A stretch of 41,895 bases of DNA, from positions 1 to 41,895 of the forward strand of contig JASMLW010000178.1 in the NCBI GenBank assembly GCA_030748485.1. Direction: 5' to 3'. Below are positions 1 through 12,300 of this stretch, piece after piece; the stretch's first letter is position 1; every line of letters begins with the position of its first letter. The translations under genes were made by a program, and so were the position numbers. The notes under the pieces were generated by a model. That model did no database searches. It was given only the letters and a program-made list of their open reading frames with translations, and was not told where the DNA came from. This DNA is from Pirellulaceae bacterium. Its GTDB lineage: Bacteria; Planctomycetota; Planctomycetia; Pirellulales; Pirellulaceae.

Positions 1-250
1 GTGCATGTGAGTCGGCGTCACCTGGAAATGGTTGAGCTCAACACTATCGTTCGACGGTGCGGTCTGTCAGGCGAACATCCATTTTGCCGCGGTGAATTGG
101 CGGCGATCCCACGAATTCCATGCTAGATGGGCGAGTGTGGAGCGGCAAGTGATTTGCGCGTCGGAGATCACAATCCTTCCTCCCCCCACGGGCCAATCGA
201 CACCATCCACTTCGGCGGCACAGGCCGCGCAATTGCATCGCCGAAATAGG
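1..250. other. Left-edge stretch with no supportable gene
   Basis: This stretch lies beyond the terminator of the giant gene. The only frame entering from the left edge is a plus-strand frame open for about 41 codons (stop at 124-126). Its third codon positions are not GC-rich as in the real genes here, and its peptide resembles nothing I recognise. It could be the tail of a convergent gene, but I cannot support that. Nothing else is seen. Confidence 0.4.
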
Positions 251-287
251 AAAACGACGCCCCGGTTCTCCGAGGCGCCGTCGTTTT
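251..287 (-). terminator. Hairpin terminator after the giant gene
   Basis: The arms AAAACGACG (251-259) and CGTCGTTTT (279-287) are perfect 9-bp inverted repeats around a GC-rich loop that can pair further. The hairpin begins 19-20 bases past the TAA stop of the giant minus-strand gene. The A-run and T-run at the ends make it look like a bidirectional intrinsic terminator. Confidence 0.75.
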
Positions 288-306
288 GGCATGTGGCCGC
301 CGCGGG

Positions 307-3300
307 TTACCCGTCCAGCCGAGCGAAGACATCATCCCGCGGGTCGTCGCTGATGATCACGTCGCCGACGTCGCCGACGATCTCATCCAGCACACTCTCG
401 AAGGAGGCGTTTCGCTCGTCTTTCGCCCACACGTCGACGCCGGCCGAGACGTCGCGCGGCGGCAGTCGGAATTCGACTTCCACCGGCTCAAATTCGTCCC
501 GTCGATCGCGTTGTGTGGCCGTTTCGGGCGCTGCGACTTGGACGCTGTTGGGAGCCAAGAAGTTCCCGCTGGTCGTGGTGGAGGTGAGCGTTTGGCGGAA
601 GCCTAAACCGCCGCCCTCTCCCTCGCCCAGCAGCCCCTCACCCTCGGGATTGCCCGAATTCAAGGCGTTGGCGACCTCGAAGACGACCATCAGAGCGTCC
701 GCCAACGTGGCTCGGCCACTGTTGTTGGCGTCGACCATGAAACCCGCCCCCGCATTGATCGTCGTGTTGGGAAGCACCAGCACGCCATCGACCGGCAGGG
801 CGACGTTCGTGCCGCCATGGGCGAGCACGTGGACGATTCGCAGGATATCCATTGCGGTCAGGTTGCCTTCACCGGACACGTCGGCGAACAGGGCCGCGTT
901 GTGCCAAGGCCCCTGAACGATCCGCACCGGCGTGTCCTCGACTTCACCGTCGTCGGCGGCTCCCGTCACACCCAGCCCCCCCGTGCTGCTCAACCGCACG
1001 CGGCTGTGAACCTCACCGAGGAACGCGGTGGTGGGAACCGCGAAATTGACCGGATTGACGCCATTGACGACTGGCATCGTGTTGGCGACCTGCTCGGAGA
1101 ACTCCCAGACGCCATTGCCGTTGAAGTCGATCCAGGCATCGATGAAGCCGGGCTGCGAGCCGCTGACGCCGTTGATGACGACATCCATCTGCCCGTCGTA
1201 GCTGGGAGTCAAAAAGCCGGTGGCTCCGCCAACGGTGCTGAACGAAACGCCATCTTCGTCGTCGCTGCCCGTCAAGTCGTCGGCGATCGAATCGCTGTGC
1301 ACGCCGTCGACATCGACGTCCGCGATGACGCCGATGGTGAAATCGGAGTCAATCGTGTGGCGGGCTCCGTTCTCAGCCAACGAGACTGGGAACGAGGCGG
1401 GAGCGTCACCGAAATCAACACCTTCGCCAATCGCGATGGTGAAGGAAGTTTCGCCGTTGCTCTGATTCGCTTGCAGCACATTGCCCGCCAAGTCGCGGAC
1501 ACCCTCGACGAAGACTTCGATGATGCCATTCACATCCGTGACGCCGGCGAGCACGATTTCGTTGCCGCGAGCAGTGGCGATCACGCTATCGAGCGAGCTG
1601 CTGTTGATCGCCGCCGTAATCACAACGGCCATTTGCGCATCCGTGAATGTGTCTGTCGGCAGATAGTTCACGGGCACGGCGCCGGCCGTTCCCGGCGCGC
1701 CCAGTTGCAACAGGGAGGACGTTTGAGCATCGAAGAAATGATTGGCCGTGCTGTTGGCCAGGTTGATGAAGCCGTCGCCCACGTTCGTCGGGTTGAGACC
1801 CAATCCAACGTTGGAGATCGCTGTGACGACCGAGTTGGCGATGTCGGCCAGCGTGCTGTTTGCAGTGAAGCTGACAACTGAGTTCCCCGGCACGACAACT
1901 CCGTCGCTATCGAATTCAAAGACGACCGGAAGCTGTGCGCCGTCTCCCAGGCGGAACGTCTCGCCATCGTCAATGCCAAGTGGCAGTCCGGCCGCGGAGG
2001 GCACGCGGATTCCGAAGGACGGGTTCACACCGGGTTGACCGCTCAGCACGACGTTCGAGTTAGTCATGTCGATCACGTGAAGTCGGGCGCCGCCCAGGTG
2101 GATCACACCGCCGCCGAAATGCGTGGGGCTCAACGCGACGCTGTAGGCGGTGATCGCGGCGACTATCTTGTCGGCGATCCGCTCGTACGTATCGGCCAAC
2201 GTGACGTCGATTGTGGTCGCACCCGCATTGACCAGTCCATCGCCTCGGTCAAATTCGTACGTCAAGATCTGCGTGCCGTCATCGATTGTGAACGAATCGC
2301 CGTCTCGAACTCCGCCAGTCTCTGTTCCAGAGGTTGTCAGGCTAGGAGCCGAACTCACGTTCACACCATGAGTCGCATCGACGCCGACGTGCACCAGCCC
2401 CGCGCCCAGATTGACTGGGCTGGCGCCGATGTCGGCGGCAATGATCGCGTCGACGATCGATTGAGCAATTTCCACCGCAGTGCTGATCGGAGTGAATACT
2501 AACGGAACGTTGCCGGCGGCGACGTTGCCGTTGTTATCGAACTCGAATGTCGTCGTACCGGTCCCATCGGCGATCGTAAACGTCTCGCGGTCCGTCACAC
2601 CGCCCAGCCCGCCGCCTTCGGTCGGAACCTGAATCGACAACGTTTCGGCGACAACCGCCGAGTAGCCGCTTTCAAATTCAAAATTGACCGTCTGCCCAGT
2701 GGTGTCGGTGACGCTGAATGTTTGGCCGTCAATCACGTCGTCGCCCGCGGGAGCCGAGACGACAAACACGTCGTCGTTGGCCAATTGGATCAGATAGCTG
2801 TGGTTCGGCTCCCAGATACCGGCCACCGGCGTTAGCCGAATGGTGTTGTTGGTGGCCGAGTAGCGGAAGCGATAGTCGACTCCCTCAACCAAACGAACTC
2901 CGTCGCGGAAGACGATAACTTGGTTCTTGGTGACGGTGAAGTCGTCGATCCCGACGCCGTTCGTGGGATTGACCAGCGAAGCCGTATCGAGCAATTGGAT
3001 CGAGAAGCCGTCGAGCACGGCGGCTGTTTCGACCGCGTTCGGCGAGAGGTTGGTGTCCAGCCCGTCCGCATCGTTGTCGCGCGGATCGACCAACGTCGCG
3101 GATGGACCAGCGAAGTCGGCGCGATCGACGGCTCCGCGGTCGGCGAACACGTCCCGACCGGAGCCGTTTTGATTGGGCGAATCGGGATCGTCGGTCCGCA
3201 GTTGCCCAAAGACGTCGAACTCGGGAGCCAGAATCGGCGACGAAGCGATGCCCAGCGGAGCCTTGACCTGAACAATCGCCGCCCGATCATTCATTTGGTC

Positions 3301-6300
3301 GATCGAACTGTCGATCCCCGGCACGCCGGGGGCCAGATAGAAGTTGCCGCGTGTCTCATTGATGAACAATTCGAGGTTCGGGTCGGTGATAACGATCGAG
3401 TTCGAGCCGACCGTCGTCGTCGAATTCGTCACGTTGACGCGGAACAAGTTGCCGCCGACAACCGTCGTGCTCGACGAACCGTCAATGTCGAGCCCGATGG
3501 TGTTTCGAGAAAGCACATTGTTGAGCACGCTGGGGCTCGCGTTCTCACTGACCTCGATGCCGACCGCATTGCGGTGCAGCGTGTTGTTGACGATCCGGCC
3601 ATAGGGAGCCGGACCCGTGCTGTCGATCGATTCGCCGGAGAACGAGATGCCGCCGCCCGAATCGTAGACCACGTTGTTCTCGACAACCACGCCGGGAAGC
3701 AACCCCGAAGTGTTGATCTGATCCGTGTTGCGGACTGCTCCCGGATGCGGCAAATCGCCGGCCAACGTCGACAGCGCGGGTTGGCTGCGCGGCCCGGCGT
3801 CGATGTCGATGCCGAAGTTCAAGGCCGATCGAATCACGTTGGAGTGAATCAACACCTGGCCTTGTTGTCGCTGGCGGTTGTGGTCGCCCGAATCGTCGAA
3901 CTCGAGCACTGTCGACGTCGGCGCCGTCGTGCCGAACGGTTGGATTGTCAGTGTGTAGAAACCGGCGCTGAAGCCGCTGCCGCTGGCGTCGACCGCCGGA
4001 TCGTATCCGAAGTTGGCGAAGCTGCTGACGCCCAAGTAATACGTGCCGTCCGCGACCGCCGTGTAATCGATGAACGAGTCCAACCCGTTGGTGTCGTCGT
4101 TGACCGCGACCTGAGTGCCGAAGGCGTCGAACAGCCGGAGGATCGGATCGAGACCCGATCCGGCGTTCGCCGCGACAATCTCGAACTCGTAACGATCGCC
4201 CGTGTCCAGTTCCAACTTGAACAAATCGACGTCGTCACCGGGGGAAATGTCCGCGCGATCGCCGATGTCGCCATTGCCGACAAACACGCCGTTGGAAGTG
4301 GCGTCGCCGGTGAGCATCAAGCCGGTGTCGAAAGCGGGCGGGCCGATCACGTCGTTGTTGGACTCGGGAATCGCCGTGGCGCCGAGATTACCGATGCCGT
4401 CGACCAGCACGGTCTCGCCGTACAAGTTCACGATCGGCGAACTGCTGGGAGGCAGACTCGATGTTCGCGACGATTGCTGAGCTCCCTCCGACATACCGGC
4501 CGTCACATCCAGCACGGCTTGAGATTCGTCGCGGTTGATCGCCGTGGCGATCGTGCGGGCGATCAGCGAGTTCGACTGGCTGGGCAGGAACGGCACTTCG
4601 ACGTTGCCCGGCGCGACGCCGTCGTTGATCGCCGTGTCGTCGTACTCGAATGTCACCGTGTCGATGCCGTCGCTGATGGTGAAGGTCGAACCCTCGACAA
4701 CCTCGTACCCGAACGGCGCGACAATCGATACGCCTTGAGCAATCCGGTCGTTGGAGTCGAAACTGCGGCCGCCGAAGATCGGGTCCAGCAACAATGTCGG
4801 CAGTGGCGGCGATGTCGACGGGCCGTACAACTCGGACGTGCGGACTTCCAGCGTGTAGGTGCCTTCCGAAGCTTGCGTGACAGGCAGGTCGAGGAACGAG
4901 TCGTTCGCCGTGCCGCCTTCCACCGTTTCACCTCGCTCGGCGAAGCCGATGATAATGTCGTCCAGATAGACGCCCTCGTGAGCGTTGTCCTGCGACCGCT
5001 TCGAACCCGGCAGCGCAGTGCTGGTCGTGCCGGTGAAGCTGGTGGAGGCGCTGTGATCGCCAAACGCGTCGCCCATATGGTCGGCGTTGGCGAAACCGTT
5101 GAACGGATTGGACAAGCCGAGCTGCTTGATCCCGAAGGCGCCCAAGTCCTGCTCAACGACGTTGTGGCCGAGCATCATGACCACGGCGCCGTAGGTCTTC
5201 ACAGCCGACCGCACGCCGCCCGCGTAGTGGTCGGCCAGCGCGATCGCCAGTTGCTCTTTCACTTCCACGTCGGTCATGCCGGCGTTCAGCGGAACTCCCA
5301 CCACCGTCGGAGCAACCGTCGTCGTGCCGAGAGAGCCTTCAAACGTGCCGGCGGGCAACAGTTGACCGCCGCCGACCACCGTGCGATCGGCCTTCTCGGC
5401 GCCTTCCAGGTTCAGTCGGTGAGCATTGACATGGGGCGTGACGCCAGCGAAACCGTTGATCACGATGGTGATGTCGTACGCACCTGTCGTCAGGCCCGTG
5501 CCGCTCTGCTGAGTCATCGGCGAGTAGGCGTCGTTTTGACCATCGCTGACGCCGAGGATGTAGCGGCCTGTCGCGGGAGCCGTGAAGTTCAGAAAGGCGT
5601 CCGAGGTCACTCCGTCCGTGTCGTTCGTCGCCAACTCGACACCGCTGGCGTCGAACAATCGCAGGCGAGCATCCAAGCCGCTGCCGATCGTGGCGGCGTC
5701 CACATCGAACGTGACCACATCGCCCTGATTCAGGTCGAGTTGCAGGAGGTCTACGTCGGCCGCCAAGTTGATCGACAATTCGGGGTTGTCCCCGATGACG
5801 CCGCTGGCCATAAACCGATCGGATCCGCCCAGCAACCCCGTGTCGATTGCCTTGTGATCGATGTCATTGGTGTCAGCCCGCATCGTATCGTTGGGCTCAA
5901 CCGTCAAATCGGCCGTATAGGTGTAGTCGACTCCATTGAGAATGCCGGCGATCACGGTGGCCAAATCGGCGGGAGACGTCATCGCGTCGAATGGAATCGA
6001 CGTCGCGTTGGCGTCATTCAAGCCGCCGACCGAATCGAACTCGAAGACCTGACCGTGAATCGTGAACGTGTCGCCGTCCTCAATGGCCGCCGGTGAGGGC
6101 GTCACAAACGTGATTCCCAGATCGAGTTCGAAGACGGTTTGCGTACCGAAGAACCCGGCGTCGTCTGTCACGGTAAAGGTCTGTCCGTCGCGGAGATCGC
6201 TGGCGACCAACGCCCGCAATTGCTGACCGACCGTATTCGCATTGCCGGCGTCGATGTCGCCAGCCGTGCTGAACTCAAATCGCAGCCGGAGATTCTCTTG

Positions 6301-9300
6301 CCCGGCGAACGCCGCCAACGGCACGCGGACCTGCCGCCAGCTGTCGGGCGCGCCATTGTCGCCCACGTCGAAGTTCTCTTGAACGTCGTTGACGATGTTG
6401 TCGAAGATGCCCGTGACAAAGTCTTCGTCGTCGAATTCGTCCAGACCAGCGCGGTCGGAGTTGTTCGTCGTCAATAGATGCCAGATGCCGTCTTCACCCG
6501 CGACGTAGACGCGGAACGAATCACGCATCAATTCGCCCGAACCAGGCGACGCGGCGTTCGTGTTCTCGGTGTCGAGATAGTAGCTGTAGTACAGCATGGG
6601 GAAGTCGTGAGACGAATAGCCCTTGAGGCTAAACGGCTCGGACTCGAGCACGCCGTGGGCGCCGCCGGCAAAGTCGTAGGGACCAAAGCGGAAGTTCGTG
6701 TTCGGTCCAACTTGGGTCGTGCGGCTGCCGTCAAAGATCGGCTCGACGCCGTGGCCCGCGCCCGTGCGATCGGTCGTGTTCCGCCATGGGTTGGCGGCCA
6801 GGTTGGAAAAGGCCAGGCCCTGTACGCCCCCCAGACCCGTATCCATGCTGCTGTTGCCGTCGAGCAGCAGCGGCTGCAGCGCGCCGGTGGTGTCGAAAGC
6901 GTAGAGCCGACCGTTGACGTCGATGCCGAGCAGCTTGTCGCTGTAGTCCGCGGCGGACTCAAAGCTCGCTTCCGTGGCCGCCGGGAATCGAGTCAAGCCG
7001 GCGAACTGAATCGCCGCGCCGCCCGGTCCGCCAAATCGCAAGTCGAGCGCCGAGTCGATGTAGTCGGTGAAAGCGCCTTCGACCGGCGATGTCGGATCGA
7101 TGATTTCGAACAGCCCGCCGCGATCGGAAACGGCCCACAAGCGGCCGCCCAGGTCGGCGATGCCGGTGATGTTTCCACCAGGCGCGTCGCCGCCAACCTG
7201 AAGTGGCGGATCGACTGTTCTGATCTCGAGGAAGGGGAGACTTCCATCGGCGAAGGAAACCGCGCCGCCGAGCTGCGTGACGTTGAGCCCGACGCCCTGA
7301 GCGGCCGTGACGATGCGGGCCGCAATGTCGTCCTCGTCGTCGTCGGCGTCAAAGTCGACCGGCAAAAAGCCCGGTTGAACAAGACCGTCGGCGGCGACCG
7401 TCGTAAAGACGCCGGGACGATTCAATTCCATCTGACTGAAGTCGCCCACCAACGCGCCGCGGAAATTCAGACGGCTGCCGTCGATGCTGGCGTTGACCGG
7501 GAAAGCCTGGAATGCCGTTTCGATGGCCGAGCCGAATTCACCCAGGTCCATCACCTCTTCCACCGGAATCGTAAAGCCGGCTCCGCCCGGCGCTCCGTCC
7601 ACGATCATCCCGCTCGTCGTTTCGGTGGCTGCGATCGTCGGCGATTCGTTGTGCAACGTGATGCGATTGGTGCTGGCTAGCAGTTCGGCCTGCACGTTGG
7701 TCTCTGGCGAATTGTTGATGGCGTTGATGACCGCCGTGATCATCTGCGCCTGATTGAAATTCTTGCGGAAGTTGATCAGCACGCGACCGCCTTGGGGCGG
7801 GGGCCCGGGGGCGTCGGTGTCGTTGAATTCGAACACCACCGTGTTCACGCTGTCGTCCGTGATCGTGATCGTCTCGCCGTCGTTGAACAGCCGGCCGGCC
7901 GGCTGTTGCGGCAGATCCGTGGCGGTCACCACCAAGACCGAGCCCGTGTCGAACTCGTACGGAATCCCGTCCAAGGTAAATGTATCGCCGTCGCGAATCG
8001 TCACGCCCGTCGGCGGCGAATGCACGACATCGACTTCCGGTCCGGCGTTGAATTCGAAGAAGAAGTCGGAGATCATATCGCCGTCGGTGTCGATCGAGAA
8101 CGTCACCGGAGCCGTGGCCCCGTCGGTGATCAAACGCGTCGAGCCTTGCGGATCGGAGAATGTCGCCTCCGACGTGATCAGCACAAACCTGCCGAGGCTG
8201 AGCGGATCCGCGGACGTGTTCAGTCGACCACGCTCGCGGATGTCCGTACCGGCGCCGAAATAGCGTCGCTCGAACGGATTGTCCGAGTCTTGACGGTCGC
8301 CCCGGCCGCCGCGGCTGATGGCCACGCCCGTCGCCGGAACAAATTCGTACAGGTTGTTTTGCGACCAGGGAGAATCGTTGAGCGGATCGCCCGAAATGTC
8401 GCCGCGGTTGCCGACTCCCCAACCGCTCACGCCGAACCCGAAGTTGGCGTAGTCGATCGCGTTGAAGTGGATGCCGACGCCCTGTGTGTTGTTGGGCTTG
8501 ATCGCCGTGCCCGGATTTGCCGGGTCGTTGATAAAAGTATCGATGCCGTCGTCGCCCAGATTCGTCGCCAAGTTGGTCGTCGTCAGGCTGCGCGGATCGA
8601 TGCGCAAATAGTTGCCCGTGTTGGCGTCGTTCGCGCCTGTCTCCGGAGTCGTGAAGGCAAACAGGTTGCCGCCCCCAGCCGCTTGGAACTCGATGTCGCC
8701 GACATCCATCGGGAACCGGCCGACTTGGCCTTCTTGAGCCCCTGTGAACGGATCGACCAGATGCAAGTTGGAGCGATCGATACCGGCGTCGACGCTGACA
8801 AACAGCGACACATCGTTGAGGAAGTAAGGAACTTCGCTGTTGGCGTGGAGGAAGTCGGGCACCACGGCCGGTAGAGCGATATTCGATCCTCGGTCGGTGA
8901 TGCCGCCGTCGATGTGGTCTTCGACGATCCGATTCAGAGAATTGACCGGCTCCAAGCGCAGCAGCGGGTTGTCGGGGTTGGCCGTGTTGTATTGGTCGAG
9001 TTGCACGAGTTGCTTGGCAGTCGACGTAATGGCGATGTAGAACGTGCCGGCTCCCGAACTCGGTCCAGTCGTCGCACCGCGAGCGGGCAACATCACCGTG
9101 CCGATGAAGGGATCGAGCGCGCCGAAGGAGCCCCGCGCCAAATCATCCGCGTCCAGCTGCTCCAACGCGCCGGGCAAGTCGTCCGGAATGTTTGAGTCGC
9201 GGCCGACGAGAATCAAGTTCCGCGGCTGCAGTGTGGCCGGATCGGCGTCGAACACGTAGAGATTCAGATTGCCGTGGCCCAGTCCATCCGAGTAGTCGAC

Positions 9301-12300
9301 GTCGAATGTGACGCCCGCGTGGAATGCGCTGGTCGGAGTGACTCGCTGGCTGCTGCTCTGGGTCGAATCGTATTGCAGATCGATTCGGTACCAATCGGCG
9401 TCGTGAGCCGCATCGGGGTCGAACGGGCTGCCGATGGAACCGGCCACAGCCAGAGCGCTGCCGTTTGTGTTGAGCAAGTTGCCCAGATCGACCGCCGTCT
9501 GCGAGGTGTCGTTGGTATCAAAGCCGAAATTATCGACCGGCTCGCCAGCCTCTCCGCCCAGGAACGAGTGCGAAGGATGACCGTGGACTTGAATACCGTC
9601 GGTCGAGAATCGGACGTCCGAGAAACGCACGGTCGAACCGGGAACTTCGTCGGTCTCCTGCAAGCGGACTTGCAGTTGGTAAACGCCCGAGGTCAAACCG
9701 CCGGCGAGGTTGCTCAGATCGGCGCTGTTGCTGCGGACTCGCACATAGTACGTATTGCGTTGACCGGGAGTGCCGTGCAGAACCAATCGCATGCCCGCGT
9801 CGCGTGGATTGGACGTGTAATTGTCGACGCCGTTGAACTGGGATTTGGCGAGCGGATTGACGTGGTTGTCCGGCAGTGGAGTGGCGGCCGGCAAGGCGTC
9901 TCGCAGCAATTGCGGATCGGCCGCTTCGGCAGCTGAATTGACACTGCGGGCCAGCATCGTGCCGTTGGCGTCAACCAACTCGACTACCGTGTCGAGCGAC
10001 ATCGTCGTGCGGTCGATGTCGAGCCAGACTTCGGTTCCGGCTTCGGCGTCGAATGAGTAGACGTCGACGTCCGCCGGTTCGCTGAGCAAGCCGTGCACTT
10101 CAAAGCCGAGCCGCAGGTTTTCGTCTCCGGACTTCTGGTTGGGAGCCAGCGATCCGAGGAATTCGGGCGATGTGGGCGTGCCGTTCGGTCCGGGAGCCGT
10201 AATGTCGCCAGCCTCTAATTCCGTCGCCAACTCGACGTTCCGGTCGTTGGCCCATTGGTCGATCAATACGCTGCCCCAAGCACCTGTGAAGTCGGGGGCG
10301 CCGACGACCGAGTTACCCGAAATCAGCTCGAGGAATGCCGTGACTGTGGCCGTACTGGCGTCCGGATCAAGCGTCCACGCAAAGGCGGTCGTCACATCCG
10401 CTGGTCCGTAGACTTGGCCCAGAGTGGGATCGATCAGCGGCGGCAAACTGGTTTGGTCGATGTTGCCGGGAATCGAGTACGTCGTACCGCCGCCGCCGAT
10501 GATGGTCAACAGGTCGGCGAATTCATCCGCAGCCCAGCCGTCATACGTCGCATTGATCAGCTCCGCGCCCGGTTGGTAGAAGCCGCCGTGGCTAAACCCG
10601 AACCGCTCGGGGTTGTCGAGCGTGAAGGCGCGAAAGTCTGCTGCTCCGGGAGTCCCGGTGGGGTACAGAATGTCGTCTAAAATGCCCTGCACGTCTTCAT
10701 CCAGATAGTTGATGAAACGCAGGTCGCCGAATGCTTCCGTGCTGTCAAACGTGATCTCGTTGAACAAGACGGCGACACCGTCCTGGAACGATGTGCGAGC
10801 GGTCCAGTTCACCGTGCCGTTGGCGCCGGCGAAACTGCCGCGGCTTTCCACCACGTCGTCGGCGACCAAAGTCGGCGCCTGGGTGATCGTCGAGGTGGAC
10901 AGATCGATGGCCGATCCATTGCTGCCGACGTCGGCGAAGTTGACGAAGTCGAAAATGAAGTTGGCGTTGACCGCCAGCGAGTTGAGACCTTGGACGGTGA
11001 CGCCGCTATTGAAGCTGATATTCCCGCCGTTGGTCGGCGTCGCCTCAAAGTGACCGACGATATTGGTGGGGACGTCGTTGTCGATCAACAACCCATTGTT
11101 CACCTCCGGGCCCGTGGGCAGCGGCGGCTGGTCGTCTTCGCCAAATACGCCGTCGTTGTTGGTGTCGACTTGCGGGCTGCCGTCTGGCTGGAAACCGGAA
11201 CCGACCGTGTCGTCTCCCAGCGCCGTGAGAACGACGGGCTGACCGGGTTGACCGACGATTTGCAAAGTGCCGCCGATTCGATCCTCAATGTCGAGAGGTC
11301 GACCGGTCGCGGCAAAACCGGCGTCGGCGCCGTCCAGCTTCACGACCAGGCTTTCGCTGGCGCTGCTCTGCAACCGCAAACCGCCGTAGGTGTGGAAGTC
11401 CGGCACCTCAATGCTGTCCAACAAAACGTGCGTAATGTCGGTGTCGTCCCAGACACTTTGCGTCGTCAGTGTCTGGCCGCGAATGACCATTCCGTTCGTG
11501 CTGTTCTGATCGATCCGGTTGTCCATGACGAGCGGACCGTGGTTGCCGGGCCGACCCTCGATCAAGTCAATCGGTCCGGTCGAACGCCCAACGTCCTCGA
11601 CGTTGGTGTGATTCAACGCGTTGGCGTTGATGCTGATCACCGGGCCGTCGTTGTTCGTAACCGTGTTGCCGATGATGATCGGCTGGGCTCCGCGAACGAA
11701 GATCGTCGCCGACTCGTTGAAACCGCGACCGAAGCGCGTGTCGCCCGTGCCGCTGTTGGAGGCGGTGCCGTCGGCGTTGAATTCAAAGGTCGAATTGGTG
11801 ACCCGGCCGTCGCCTTGATTGATCTCCAAAACGTTGAAACCACGGAACTCACCGCTGACGCGCGTCTCGCCGCCGCCGAAGGCGAATACCGAATTGTCGA
11901 TCGAGATGTTGCCGCCCAGGTTGCCGACGACGCCGCCCCAATCGCCGCGAGCGGCGGCGAGGGAAGCCGACAAATCGCTGCTCTCAAAAGTGCCGCCGGC
12001 GCCGAAGCGGTTGTCCAGCAACGATGTGAATACGGCGTTTTGCCCGGCGTTGCCTTCCGAGATGAACTGGCCGCCCATCTGCACGTCGATGATCGCCGCC
12101 TGCGACTTCACGACGACGCCCGCATCGACTCGCAACCGAGCGTTCAGTCGCGCTCGCAGCTCGCGCTGGAATTCGGTCAACAGACCGCCCAAGGAAGCCG
12201 TATCGTCGACAAACACCGTATCGTTGGCGTTGATGTTGGCGACCAGATGGTAAGGTCCCGCGTACGTCGGCCCATCCCCCGGGGCGAATGGATCGCTCCG

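Noticed and set aside
44-292. Minus-strand open frame of 82 codons after the giant gene
   Set aside because: It starts beyond the stop of the giant gene but covers the terminator hairpin and its peptide is arginine-rich without any motif.
2920-6096. 1,058-codon plus-strand open frame, and others such as 817-1881, 6478-7680, 10990-13221, all opposite the giant gene
   Set aside because: They are rich in R, V, D and A, have no domain or motif, and arise because the GC-rich third positions of the giant gene suppress stops on the opposite strand.
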